NCBI RefSeq assembly: GCF_003182485.1
Contig: NZ_QGTX01000001.1
Location: 3,240,001 to 3,304,000 of the forward strand
Direction: 5' to 3'
Origin: Geodermatophilus normandii
GTDB taxonomy: Bacteria; Actinomycetota; Actinomycetes; Mycobacteriales; Geodermatophilaceae
Length of the DNA stretch: 64,000 nt
Below, one piece after another: positions 1 through 7,828 of the stretch (position 1 is the first letter of the stretch; each line of letters opens with the position of its first letter). Below the pieces are notes generated by a model, which made no database searches, had not been told where the DNA came from, and saw only the letters and a list, made by a program, of their open reading frames with translations. Position numbers and translations under genes: made by a program.

Positions 1-190
1 ACGCCGACAGCGCGGTGACCGAACCGGCGTCGACGCGGTCGACCGGCACCGGCTCCCGCCCGTAGCAGCTCCAGAAGGCCTCCACCGCTGCGGCGTCGAC
101 CTCCCCCGCCAGCACCAGCGCCCGCCCGCCGGCGGTGACGAGCAGGCGGACGACGCCGCGGCGGGGAGCGGCCGAGCGCGGAGCGGTCAC
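1..190 (-). CDS. STAS-like protein, N-terminal part (runs off the window)
   Basis: The reading frame starts with GTG at 190 and is open to the window edge, giving 63 residues. The visible protein has a basic N-terminus, a beta-strand pair (LLVTAGGRALVLAGEVD) and a following helix, then VDRVDAGSVTALSA. This strand-helix-strand layout, with a G-E-V-D turn and a D-A-G-S segment in place of the usual D-S-S-G, resembles the STAS fold of anti-anti-sigma factors. If so, it would bind an anti-sigma kinase or act as a degenerate regulator. The phosphorylatable serine cannot be confirmed because the C-terminus is missing. Called by eye only; a generic small alpha/beta domain is the alternative. Confidence 0.5.
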   Translation of the reverse strand, partial: MTAPRSAAPRRGVVRLLVTAGGRALVLAGEVDAAAVEAFWSCYGREPVPVDRVDAGSVTALSA

Positions 191-216
191 CCCGCCAGTG
201 TGCGCGGGTCCCCGGC

Positions 217-1473
217 CTACCGGCCCGCCCCCGCCGGCTCCGCCCGGGCGCCCGGCGCCGGCTCGGAGGCGAGGTCGGCCTGCCACAGGTCGGGGCCGAA
301 GACCTCGTACTGGACGTCGCGGGCGGGCACACCCCGGTCGATCAGGCTGCTCCGGACCGCGCGCATGAACGGCAGCGGCCCGCACAGGTAGTAGGCGGCG
401 CCCTCGGGCAGCTCCACCGCGTCGAGGTCCATGGTCCCGGCGTGCACGCCGTCGACGGGGAGCGTCGTCTCGGCGCCGCGCTCGTACCAGACGTGGACGG
501 CGGCGTCCGGCAGCGTGCGGAGGTCCCCGAGCACCTGGCGACGCAGCGCGAAGGCGTCCTCGTCCAGGTCGGCGTGCAGCAGCGTGACGGGCAGGGAGGA
601 GCGCGCCGCGGCCAGGTGGGAGAGCATCCCGGCCATCGGGGTGATCCCGATGCCGGCGCTGGCGAACACGACCGGCCGGCCGGAGTCGTCGAGGACGACG
701 TCACCGAAGGGCGCCGAGAGCGTCAGCCGGTCGCCGACCTGCACGTGGTCGCACAGGTGGTTGGAGACCTCGCCGGCGGGCCCGTCCTCGCCGCGCACCC
801 GCTTGACCGAGAACGAGCGGTGCTCGCCGTCGTCGGCGCGGGTGAGGCTGTACTGGCGTGGCTGGCGCACGCCGTCGGGCAGCGGCACCTGCACGGTGAC
901 GTACTGGCCGGGCAGCGACGTCGTGACCAGCCGGTGGTCGATCCGCCGCACCCGGAAGGTGACGACGTCGGCGGTCTCCTGGACCTTCTCGGCGACCTCC
1001 CACTCCCGCCACACCGTCTCCGGGCGCACACCCCGGGCGCTGTAGAGGCCGCGCTCCTGGTGGACGAGCGCGTAGGCCATGAGCCAGTAGACCTCGTCCC
1101 AGGCCGCGGCCACCTCCGGGGTGACCGCGTCGCCGAGCACGTCGACGATGGCCCAGAACAGGTGCTCGTGGACGACGTCGTACTGGGCCGGGGTGATCCC
1201 GAGCGAGACGTGCTTGTGCGCGATCCGCGACAGCAGCTGCTCGGGGAGCTGCTCCGGCGTCTTCACCAGCGTGCCGGCGAACACGGCGACGGAGCCGGCC
1301 AGCGCGACCTGCTGTTCCCCGGTGGCCTGGTTGCCGCGGTTGAAGACGCCGTCGAACAGCTCGGGGTGCGCGCCGAACAGGTGCCCGTAGAAGCGCCGGG
1401 CGATCTCCTGGATGTTGTCGGCGACCACGGGCAGCGTCGCCTCGATCACGGGACGGGATCGGTCAGAGAGCAT
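217..1473 (-). CDS. hmp: Flavohemoglobin, nitric oxide dioxygenase
   Basis: Cytosolic NO dioxygenase that converts NO and O2 to nitrate using NAD(P)H. The 418-aa length matches the family. Globin domain is about residues 1-140, with B10 Tyr29, distal Gln at about 54, proximal His88 and Tyr98. The FAD domain (about 155-265) has the RQYS motif, and the NAD domain (about 270-400) has a GIGITP loop and a C-terminal FGP segment. The ATG at 1473 was chosen because GAGGAGG lies just upstream and the globin begins at once; an in-frame extension to 1572 would add 33 Arg/Pro-rich residues of no family resemblance. It diverges from the second globin-reductase gene at 1717, so the pair may share control. 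Confidence 0.95.
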   Translation of the reverse strand: MLSDRSRPVIEATLPVVADNIQEIARRFYGHLFGAHPELFDGVFNRGNQATGEQQVALAGSVAVFAGTLVKTPEQLPEQLLSRIAHKHVSLGITPAQYDVVHEHLFWAIVDVLGDAVTPEVAAAWDEVYWLMAYALVHQERGLYSARGVRPETVWREWEVAEKVQETADVVTFRVRRIDHRLVTTSLPGQYVTVQVPLPDGVRQPRQYSLTRADDGEHRSFSVKRVRGEDGPAGEVSNHLCDHVQVGDRLTLSAPFGDVVLDDSGRPVVFASAGIGITPMAGMLSHLAAARSSLPVTLLHADLDEDAFALRRQVLGDLRTLPDAAVHVWYERGAETTLPVDGVHAGTMDLDAVELPEGAAYYLCGPLPFMRAVRSSLIDRGVPARDVQYEVFGPDLWQADLASEPAPGARAEPAGAGR

Positions 1474-1668
1474 GCGGTCCTCCTCGGGCGGGCCGACGGC
1501 CGGACAGCAGCCTGCTGGGCTCCCCGTGTCCGCGCCCGCCCGTCGCTGCCGTCCGCGGGGAGGGGTGTCCACACCGGCGCGCCCCGCGGCGACCCTGCCA
1601 GGACCGGCGCCGGAAATCGATCGGATCAGCGCTGGTGGAGGTCTAGCCGCCGTCCGGAGGCCTCGCTA

Positions 1669-1686
1669 GTGTGCGCCAGGTCACAC
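1669..1686. promoter_or_regulatory. Crp/FNR-like palindrome upstream of the globin-reductase gene
   Basis: GTGTG-N8-CACAC, with core TGTGCGCCAGGTCACA at 1670-1685. It differs by one base from the TGTGA-N6-TCACA consensus of Crp-family regulators. It lies about 30 bp before the GTG start at 1717, where a bound protein would overlap the promoter, and within the divergent region serving hmp. The symmetry is seen in the sequence; the identity of the regulator is inference. Confidence 0.5.
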
Positions 1687-1716
1687 GGCTGAGCCGACGG
1701 CCCACGGGGGGCGACT

Positions 1717-2856
1717 GTGGACGTTCCTGCGATGCGCACGAGTTTCTCCAAGGCCGCGGCCGCGGGGGACGAGGCGCCGCTGTGGTTCTACTCGCACCTG
1801 TTCCTCGCCCATCCCGAGACCCGGCAGATGTTCCCGGTCTCGATGGCACACCAGCGCGACCGGCTCTTCGCCGCGCTCGGCGAGGTGGTGGCGCGGGTCG
1901 ACGACCTCGACTCCCTCGTGCCGATCCTGCAGCAGCTGGGGCGCGACCACCGCAAGTTCGGGACGGTGGCCGAGCACTACCCCGCCGTGGGCGCGAGCCT
2001 GCTGGCCACGCTCGCGCACTTCGACGAGGACTGGGACGACGCGCTGGCCGCGGACTGGACGGCGGCCTACGAGCTGGTCGCCTCGGTGATGGTCGCCGCC
2101 GCTGACGAGATGGCCGACGAGCCACCGTGGTGGGACGCCGACGTGACGGCGCACGAGCGGCGCACCGTCGACACCGCCGTCCTGCGACTGCGGACGAAGA
2201 TCCCGCTGCCCTACCGCCCCGGGGAGTCGATCTCCCTGGAGACGGAGCTGCGGCCGCGGCTGTGGCGCTACTACTCGCCGGCCAACGCCTGCCGGCCCGA
2301 CGGCGAGCTGGAGATCCACGCGCGGGCGCAGGCCGGCGGGCCGGTCAGCACCGCCCTCGTGCGGCAGGTCGACGTCGGGGACGTGCTGCGGCTCGGGCCC
2401 CCGGTGGACCACCTGCGCTTCGATCCCGACTCCGACCGTGACCTGCTGCTGGTGGCGGGAGGCACGGGACTGGCGCCCCTCAAGGCGATCGTCGACCACG
2501 TCGCCCGCAACGGCCCACCCCGGCGGGTGGACCTGTTCGTCGGCGTCCGCACCGAGGCGGACCTCTACGACGGGGCGGACCTGGCGCGGCTGGAGCAGGA
2601 GAACCCCTGGCTCACCGTCAGCGTCGCCGTCTCCGAGGACGGGGACTCGCAGTGGGCGCAGGGCGACGTCGGCGAGGTGGTGGCGCGCTCCGGGCCGTGG
2701 GCCAGCCGTGAGGCCTACGTCGCCGGTCCCCGGGCGATGGTCGACGACACCGTCGAGCGGCTGCTGCAACACGGACTGCCCCGGGACCGCGTCCGCACCG
2801 AGGTGTTCGCCCCCAGCCGTCCCGGACCCGATGTCGATGGAGAGGTGACGTCATGA
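1717..2856 (+). CDS. Globin-coupled ferredoxin reductase-like flavohemoprotein
   Basis: A 379-aa protein with a globin domain (about residues 1-135) followed by an FAD/NAD reductase domain. The globin keeps a B10-type Tyr in FYSHLF and a His in GRDHRKFG as likely proximal ligand. The reductase has an RYYS flavin motif near 185 and a GGTGLAP nucleotide loop near 250. The FAD part is shorter and clearly diverged from the Hmp encoded next to it, so this is a second class of flavohemoprotein rather than a duplicate, and NO dioxygenation should not be assumed. Start GTG at 1717 follows a GGGGGG stretch; an ATG at 1732 is possible. Its stop overlaps the ATG of the DivIVA gene (ATGA at 2853), so the two are translationally coupled. 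Confidence 0.85.
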   Translation: MDVPAMRTSFSKAAAAGDEAPLWFYSHLFLAHPETRQMFPVSMAHQRDRLFAALGEVVARVDDLDSLVPILQQLGRDHRKFGTVAEHYPAVGASLLATLAHFDEDWDDALAADWTAAYELVASVMVAAADEMADEPPWWDADVTAHERRTVDTAVLRLRTKIPLPYRPGESISLETELRPRLWRYYSPANACRPDGELEIHARAQAGGPVSTALVRQVDVGDVLRLGPPVDHLRFDPDSDRDLLLVAGGTGLAPLKAIVDHVARNGPPRRVDLFVGVRTEADLYDGADLARLEQENPWLTVSVAVSEDGDSQWAQGDVGEVVARSGPWASREAYVAGPRAMVDDTVERLLQHGLPRDRVRTEVFAPSRPGPDVDGEVTS

Positions 2857-3659
2857 CGTCCGAGCAGGTGGCCTCCAACGGTCGGCGGCTGACCCCCGCG
2901 GACGTGCGCGAGGTGCGGTTCACCCGGTCATCGATGCTGCACCCCGGCTACAGCGATGCCGAGGTCGACCGGTTCCTCGAGCGGGTGGGCGAGGAACTGG
3001 CCCACCTGCACGCGGAGAAGGGCGAGCTCCGCGACCGGGTGCAGGCGCTGCAGGCCCAGGTGGGCGAGGGCAGGCCGCGGGAGGAGCCGACGGCGCAGGC
3101 GGTGAGCCTGCTGGCGGTCGCCCAGCAGACCGCGGACCAGTACGTGGCGGAGGCGGAGACGTTCAGCCGGGTGATGGTCAGCGAGGCGCAGCAGCAGTAC
3201 GACGAGCAGCTGCGGACGGCGCGCGAGAAGGTCGGCGCGATGATCCAGGCGGCCCACGAGGCCGCGGCCCGGATCGTCGCCGAGGGCGGCGGGCCGGCCG
3301 ACGCGGGGAACGCCCGGACCGCCGAGGAGCTGCAGGAGCAGGTGGCCTACCTGCAGGCGTTCGGCCAGGCCTGCCGGACACAGCTGCGGTCCTACCTGGA
3401 GGCGCTGATCGGCGAGGTGGAGCGGGCCTGGGGCCACGCCGACCCGACGGCCGTACCGGTGCTGGACTCCCGCGCCCCGGCGACCCGGCCGGCTCCGGCA
3501 CCCCGGGCCCCGGCTCCCGCGGCCGGGCCTGCACCGGCTCAGGACCCGGCCACGGTCGAGGCCGCCGCGGTGCTGCTCGGCGAGCAGTCGCTGGAGCCCG
3601 GGTCCGCCGACGGCACCCCCGGGCAGGTGGCCACGGGAGCCGCCCGCGACCGGTCCTGA
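2853..3659 (+). CDS. DivIVA-domain coiled-coil protein
   Basis: A 268-aa cytoplasmic scaffold-type protein. Residues about 13-45 form a DivIVA N-terminal segment (LTPADVREVRF, then PGYSDAEVDRFLERV), the part that binds curved membrane in Wag31/DivIVA. A long heptad-rich region (about 45-170) is rich in Glu, Gln and Ala and should be a coiled coil. The tail (about 205-268) is a low-complexity Pro/Ala linker. It lacks the length and context of the main Wag31 gene near ftsZ, so it is more likely an accessory DivIVA paralogue. The start overlaps the flavohemoprotein stop by four bases, which strongly suggests production in a fixed ratio with that enzyme. Confidence 0.85.
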   Translation: MTSEQVASNGRRLTPADVREVRFTRSSMLHPGYSDAEVDRFLERVGEELAHLHAEKGELRDRVQALQAQVGEGRPREEPTAQAVSLLAVAQQTADQYVAEAETFSRVMVSEAQQQYDEQLRTAREKVGAMIQAAHEAAARIVAEGGGPADAGNARTAEELQEQVAYLQAFGQACRTQLRSYLEALIGEVERAWGHADPTAVPVLDSRAPATRPAPAPRAPAPAAGPAPAQDPATVEAAAVLLGEQSLEPGSADGTPGQVATGAARDRS

Positions 3660-3672
3660 CCCCCCGCGTCGG

Positions 3673-3690
3673 TCCGACGGGACCGTCGGA
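3673..3690 (+). terminator. Short GC-rich hairpin after the DivIVA gene
   Basis: Stem TCCGACG (3673-3679), loop GGAC, stem CGTCGGA (3684-3690), 13 bases past the DivIVA stop and just before the next gene. There is no U-tract, as is common in very GC-rich actinomycetes, so terminator function is a modest inference. Confidence 0.35.
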
Positions 3691-3711
3691 GAGGTCGGGC
3701 ACACTGCGGCG

Positions 3712-5346
3712 GTGGACCGGGTCCTGCTGCGCCGCCGCGGCGACGCCGTCGCGGTGCACGAGGGCGACGGCACGGTCACCGAGGTCCCGGCCGACGGGCT
3801 CCCGGCGCTGGTGCGGGCCCGCGCCGGCGTCCGCTGGGTGTGGGACGACACCACCCGCTGGTACCCGGCACTGCTGGCCGCCGGCGTCCGCGTCGAGCGC
3901 TGCACCGACCTGCGGCTGTGCGCGGCGGTGCTGCGCCGCTCGCCCCACGCCGCACGCGGCCCCGCGGAGGACCCGGGCTGGGCGGCGCTGGAGCCGGTGA
4001 CCGCGGGCGACCCGGCGCTGTTCGACCTCGCCGACCCGGCCGACGCGCTCGACCCGGTCGCCGAGGACCGCCGCCAGCAGGCCGTCCTCGCCGCCTCCCC
4101 GCAGCGGGCCCGGCTCGGCCTGCTGCTGGCCGCGGAGTCCTCCGGGGCGCTGGCCGCGGCGGAGATGACGCACACCGGGCTGCCGTGGCGGGCCGACGTC
4201 CACGACCGGCTGCTCACCGGGCTGGTGGGCCCGCGCCCGGCGGCGGGCCTGCGGCCTCCGGTGCTGGAGGCGCTGGCCGGCGAGGTCCGCGTCGCGCTCG
4301 GCACGCCCGACCTCAACCCGGACTCGCCGGCCGTCCTGCTGCGGGCGCTGCAGACGGCCGGACTGCCGGTCGAGGACACCCGCTCGTGGACGCTCGAGCG
4401 GTTCGAGCACCCCGTGGTCGCGCCGCTGCTGGAGTACAAGCGGCTGGCGCGGCTGCTGGCCGCCAACGGGTGGAGCTGGCTGGACACCTGGGCGCGCGGC
4501 GGCCGGTTCCGGCCGGTCTACCTGCCCGGCGGCGTGGTCACCGGGCGCTGGGCGTCCTCGGGCGGGGGAGCGCTGTCGGTGCCGGTGCAGGTGCGCCCGG
4601 CGGCGGTGGCCGACGACGGCTGGTGCCTGGTGGTGGCCGACGTCGCCCAGCTCGAGCCGCGCGTGCTCGCCGGCATGAGCGCCGACACCGCGCTCGCCGA
4701 CGCCGCCCGCTCGGCGGACCTCTACGCCGGCATGGTCGACGCCGGGGTCGTGGCCACCCGCGCCGAGGCCAAGGTCGGCGTGCTCGGGGCGCTCTACGGC
4801 GGCACCCGCGGCGAGAGCGGGCGGATGGTGCCGCGGCTGGCCCGCCGCTACCCCCGGGCGATCGGGCTGGTCGAGGAGGCGGCGCGGGCCGGCGAGCGGG
4901 GCGCGGTGGTGTCCACCCTGCTCGGGCGCGGCTCCCCGGTCCCGGGCGCGGCGTGGGCGGAGCGGGACGCCGACCTCGGGGAGGCGCCCGAGCCCGGCGG
5001 CCGGGACTCCGACCGCGCCCGCCGCGCGTGGGGCCGGTTCACCCGCAACTTCGTCGTCCAGGGCACCGGCGCGGAGTGGGCGCTGTGCTGGCTGGCCGAC
5101 CTGCGCAACCGTCTCTGGCGCCTGGGGGAGGAGCGCCTGGGGGAGGAGCGGCTGGAGGAGCGGCCGCACCTGGCGTTCTTCCTGCACGACGAGGTGGTCG
5201 TGCACACCCCGGCGGAGCTCGCCGCCGACGTCGCCACGGAGGTCCGGGCCGCCGCGGCCACCGCGGGCCGGCTGCTGTTCGGCACCTTCCCCGTCGACTT
5301 CCCGCTCGACGTCGCCGTCGTCCGTTCCTGGGCCGACGCGGGTTGA
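3712..5346 (+). CDS. Family A DNA polymerase-like protein (bifunctional 3'-5' exonuclease/polymerase type)
   Basis: A 544-aa stand-alone relative of DNA polymerase I that lacks the 5'-nuclease domain, a type common in actinomycetes. The first 140 residues correspond to a 3'-5' exonuclease fold, but I see no clear DEDD acidic set. The polymerase domain has motif A as DVAQLEPR (Asp310), motif B as R350, K354 and Y362 in a KVGVLGALYG segment, and motif C as HDE at 492-494, so the two metal-binding acids are present. A short duplicated LGEER/LEER segment lies near 465. GTG at 3712 is the only good start. Probably a DNA-repair or gap-filling enzyme; exact activity not known from sequence. Confidence 0.85.
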   Translation: MDRVLLRRRGDAVAVHEGDGTVTEVPADGLPALVRARAGVRWVWDDTTRWYPALLAAGVRVERCTDLRLCAAVLRRSPHAARGPAEDPGWAALEPVTAGDPALFDLADPADALDPVAEDRRQQAVLAASPQRARLGLLLAAESSGALAAAEMTHTGLPWRADVHDRLLTGLVGPRPAAGLRPPVLEALAGEVRVALGTPDLNPDSPAVLLRALQTAGLPVEDTRSWTLERFEHPVVAPLLEYKRLARLLAANGWSWLDTWARGGRFRPVYLPGGVVTGRWASSGGGALSVPVQVRPAAVADDGWCLVVADVAQLEPRVLAGMSADTALADAARSADLYAGMVDAGVVATRAEAKVGVLGALYGGTRGESGRMVPRLARRYPRAIGLVEEAARAGERGAVVSTLLGRGSPVPGAAWAERDADLGEAPEPGGRDSDRARRAWGRFTRNFVVQGTGAEWALCWLADLRNRLWRLGEERLGEERLEERPHLAFFLHDEVVVHTPAELAADVATEVRAAAATAGRLLFGTFPVDFPLDVAVVRSWADAG

Positions 5347-5399
5347 CGGCGGGCCGCTGCAGGGAGGAGGCCCGCGTCCGTCGTCCCCGGGGAGGTCCC

Positions 5400-5597
5400 G
5401 TGTCCGGTTCCCGTCGCGCCGTCGGGCGGTGGCGCGCCGCCGTCGCGGGCGTCGTCCTCGCCGTCTCACCCCTGGCGGTCGCCGCCTGCGGGTCGGGCGA
5501 CGACTCCGTCCAGCAGACCGACGGGAACGAGGACGAGGCGGACGAGGACGAGCCGGACGAGGACGAGCCCGACGGGGACGAGCCCGACGAGGGCTGA
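5400..5597 (+). CDS. Small lipoprotein with an acidic tail
   Basis: A 65-aa secreted lipoprotein starting at GTG 5400 behind GGGGAGG. Residues 1-10 are basic, 13-28 hydrophobic, and the lipobox is V-A-A-C with Cys30 as the lipidated residue. After a short GSGDDS linker, almost every residue to the C-terminus is Asp, Glu, Pro or Gly in repeats of the form DEDEP. The product should be a membrane-anchored, strongly negative peptide on the outer face, perhaps binding cations or basic wall components. No family is recognised and the function is unknown. Confidence 0.75.
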   Translation: MSGSRRAVGRWRAAVAGVVLAVSPLAVAACGSGDDSVQQTDGNEDEADEDEPDEDEPDGDEPDEG

Positions 5598-5600
5598 GCC

Positions 5601-5750
5601 TCAGGCGGCGCTGGTCTCGAGCAGGCGGCGCAGCGCCTCCTCGAAGTACTGCTCGTAGAACTCCTGCACGAGGTCCATCCGGTCCTCGGCGACGGCGACG
5701 TTCACCTGCCGGACGTAGTGCTCGTGCAGCGCGGTCATCGTGGTGTCCAC
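5601..5750 (-). CDS. Small acidic helical protein, unknown function
   Basis: A 49-residue frame with AGGAGA six bases before GTG at 5750 and normal codon bias (third positions almost all G or C). Sequence features are an N-terminal VDTTMTALHEHYVRQ segment, then EDRMDLVQEFYEQYFEEALRRLLE, predicted to form two amphipathic helices rich in Glu and aromatic residues. It is convergent with the lipoprotein gene, only three bases from its stop, and diverges from the EthD gene. No family is recognised. It could be a regulatory microprotein. A start at the internal ATG four codons in is possible. Confidence 0.6.
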   Translation of the reverse strand: MDTTMTALHEHYVRQVNVAVAEDRMDLVQEFYEQYFEEALRRLLETSAA

Positions 5751-5902
5751 GGGGATCTCCTGGTGATCGGCTGCCTCCAGTGTCCGGCCGCGGGGACCGC
5801 GGTGGGGGAGGGCGGACTGCTCGCTCGGTCACACCCTCCGACGGGCACGGGGCCGCGGCGACGCGGAGCCCGCGCCGCCGGGTGTCCGGGCATGCTCCGG
5901 TC

Positions 5903-6223
5903 GTGACCGTCAGCTACTTCGCCCTGTACCGCACCCCCGAGGACCCGGCCGCCTTCGAGCAGCACTACTTCGGCAGCCACGTGCCGCTGGTGGAGCGGAC
6001 CCCCGGCCTGCTGGAGAACCGCGTCCACCGGGTGACGCGTCAGTTCGTCGGCGAGCCCTCCTGGTTCCTGCTCGCCGAGCTGGTCTTCGAGTCGCCCGAG
6101 GCCATGGAGCAGGCGTTCCGCACCGAGGAGTGGGCCGCCTCCGGCGCGGACCTGCGGTCCTGGGGCGGCATGGAGCTCGTGACGATGTTCGCCGCCGAGC
6201 CGCACCCCTCGGCCGCCGGCTGA
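5903..6223 (+). CDS. EthD family protein
   Basis: A 106-aa alpha+beta-barrel protein of the EthD/dimeric ferredoxin-like fold. It opens with VSYFALYRTPEDPAAFEQHYF, the strand followed by a helix carrying His that typifies EthD, then HVPLVERTPGL. EthD proteins assist ring and ether oxidation in several catabolic clusters, which suits its position at the downstream end of the paa oxygenase operon, although it is on the opposite strand. GTG at 5903 is the start; no strong Shine-Dalgarno is visible. Its TGA lies inside a perfect inverted repeat shared with the paaE stop. Confidence 0.8.
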   Translation: MTVSYFALYRTPEDPAAFEQHYFGSHVPLVERTPGLLENRVHRVTRQFVGEPSWFLLAELVFESPEAMEQAFRTEEWAASGADLRSWGGMELVTMFAAEPHPSAAG

Positions 6224-6242
6224 CCCCGGCCACCCGGGGTCA
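6221..6242. terminator. Bidirectional terminator holding both stop codons
   Basis: Perfect inverted repeat TGACCCCGG (6221-6229), loop CCAC, CCGGGGTCA (6234-6242). Its first three bases are the TGA of the EthD gene and its last three are the TGA of paaE on the other strand. The two convergent genes therefore end inside one symmetrical 22-bp hairpin, which can act in both directions. Confidence 0.75.
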
Positions 6243-7322
6243 GGCGTCGAAGTCGACGGTGACCGCGTCCGACAGCGGGAGCGCCTGGCAGGTCAGCACG
6301 TAGCCGGCCCGCACCTCCTCCTCCTCCAGCGCGTAGTTGCGGCGCATCTCCACCTCGCCGTCGGTGACCCGCGCCCGGCAGGTCCCGCAGACGCCGCCCT
6401 TGCAGGCGAAGGGCAGGTCCGAGCGCACGCGCTGGGCGGAGTCGAGGACGGGGACGCCGCGGGGCAGCGCCAGGGTCGTCGAGCGGCCGTCGAGGACGAC
6501 GGTCACCGAGCTGCTCGGGCCCGCGACGGTCTCCTCGTCGCCGCGCACCGGCTCCGGCGGGACGTCGTCGACGTAGAACAGCTCCTGGTGCACCCGGTCG
6601 GAGGGGACGCCGAGCTCGTCGAGCAGCGCGCGTGCGTCGGTGACCATCCCGTGCGGGCCGCACAGCCACCAGTGGTCGACGTGCTCCGGGTCGGTGAACG
6701 CCCCGACCAGCGCGCGCAGCCGGGCGCCGTCGAGCCGGCCACTGGTCAGCTCGGCGTCGCGCGGCTCGCGGGAGAGGACGTGCACCAGCTGCAGCCGCGT
6801 GCCGTAGCGGTCCTTCAGGTCGGCCAGCTCGTCGGCGAACATCACCGTGTTGGTGCGCCGGTTGCCGTAGAAGACGGTGACGGTCGACTCGCCGTCGCGC
6901 AGCACGCTCGCCGCCAGCGACAGCGCGGGGGTGATCCCGGACCCGGCGACGACGAAGACGTGGTCGGCCGGCTGGGACAGGTCGGCGGTGAAGGTGCCCG
7001 ACGGCGGCAGCACCTCGATCTCGTCGCCGGGGCGCACCTCCCGCACGAGGTAGCGGGAGAAGAAGCCGCCGGGCACCTCGCGGACGCCGACCCGCGGCGG
7101 GGCGCCGACCGGCGCGCAGATGGAGTAGGACCGGCGCTCGTCGCGGTCGCCGTCGACCCGCCGCAGGGTGAGCGCCTGCCCGGGCCGGAAGGCGTAGTCG
7201 TCGGCCAGCTCGGGTGGGACGTCGAAGGTGACCGCGACGGCGTCGTCGGTCAGCCGCTCGACGCTGGCCACCCGGAGTGGGTGGAACCGCGGCCGGCGCC
7301 GGGTGCTGGTCGGTGCGGTCAC
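6240..7322 (-). CDS. paaE: 1,2-phenylacetyl-CoA epoxidase, reductase subunit
   Basis: A 360-aa reductase that passes electrons from NADPH through FAD and a plant-type 2Fe-2S centre to the PaaA di-iron site. The FAD domain has RSYSIC near 95, the NAD domain has the GSGITPALS loop near 140, and the ferredoxin domain (about 270-358) has the C-x4-C-x2-C set in CKGGVCGTC with a later Cys in LTCQALP. GTG at 7322 is the start, two bases after the paaD stop, consistent with translational coupling; a longer frame to 7436 only reads paaD in another frame. Last gene of paaABCDE. Confidence 0.95.
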   Translation of the reverse strand: MTAPTSTRRRPRFHPLRVASVERLTDDAVAVTFDVPPELADDYAFRPGQALTLRRVDGDRDERRSYSICAPVGAPPRVGVREVPGGFFSRYLVREVRPGDEIEVLPPSGTFTADLSQPADHVFVVAGSGITPALSLAASVLRDGESTVTVFYGNRRTNTVMFADELADLKDRYGTRLQLVHVLSREPRDAELTSGRLDGARLRALVGAFTDPEHVDHWWLCGPHGMVTDARALLDELGVPSDRVHQELFYVDDVPPEPVRGDEETVAGPSSSVTVVLDGRSTTLALPRGVPVLDSAQRVRSDLPFACKGGVCGTCRARVTDGEVEMRRNYALEEEEVRAGYVLTCQALPLSDAVTVDFDA

Positions 7323-7324
7323 GC

Positions 7325-7828
7325 TCAGATCTCCTTGACGTGCTCGAACGGCTCGCGGCAGCTGCGGCAGCGGCGCAGTGCCTTGCACGCCGTCGCGCCG
7401 AACTCGCTGAGCTCCTCGGTGTCCGGGGAGCCGCACAGCGGGCAGGTCGCCGTCCGCCGGGTCGGCCCGAGCTGCAACGGGACCGGCCCCGCGGCGCGGG
7501 CCGGCGCCTTCCCGGGCGGGGCGATGCCGGCCGCGGCGAGCTTGCGGCGGCCCTCCGCGGTGATCCAGTCGGTCGACCAGGCGGGGGAGAGCACGGTGCG
7601 GACCTCGACGTCGTCGAAGCCGGCCGCGTGCAGGGCGTGCAGCAGGTCGGCGCGCATGACGCCCATCGCCGGGCAGCCGCTGTAGGTCGGGGTGATGTCG
7701 ACGACGACGGTGTCCTCGTGCACGCGGACGTCGCGCAGCACGCCCAGGTCGGCGAGCGTGAGCGCCGGGAGCTCGGGGTCGGTGACCGTCTCGGCGACGG
7801 CCCGGGGATCGGTCAGCACGGCGCTCAC
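7325..7828 (-). CDS. paaD: Phenylacetyl-CoA epoxidase subunit PaaD (MIP18/SufT-like)
   Basis: A 167-aa accessory protein needed for maturation of the epoxidase. The N-terminal part is a DUF59/MIP18 domain (TDPELPALTLADLGVLRDV; TPTYSGCPAMGVM with the conserved Cys). The C-terminus is a zinc ribbon with CPLC near 137 and later CKALRRCRSC. GTG at 7828 overlaps the paaC stop in a GTGA, so the pair is coupled. PaaD is thought to help insert metal or Fe-S clusters; that role comes from family knowledge. Confidence 0.93.
   Translation of the reverse strand: MSAVLTDPRAVAETVTDPELPALTLADLGVLRDVRVHEDTVVVDITPTYSGCPAMGVMRADLLHALHAAGFDDVEVRTVLSPAWSTDWITAEGRRKLAAAGIAPPGKAPARAAGPVPLQLGPTRRTATCPLCGSPDTEELSEFGATACKALRRCRSCREPFEHVKEI

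Noticed and set aside
3178-5832. A long open frame on the minus strand opposite the polymerase-like gene
   Set aside because: Arg/Gly/Pro-rich product without a domain, while the plus strand holds polymerase motifs A, B and C.
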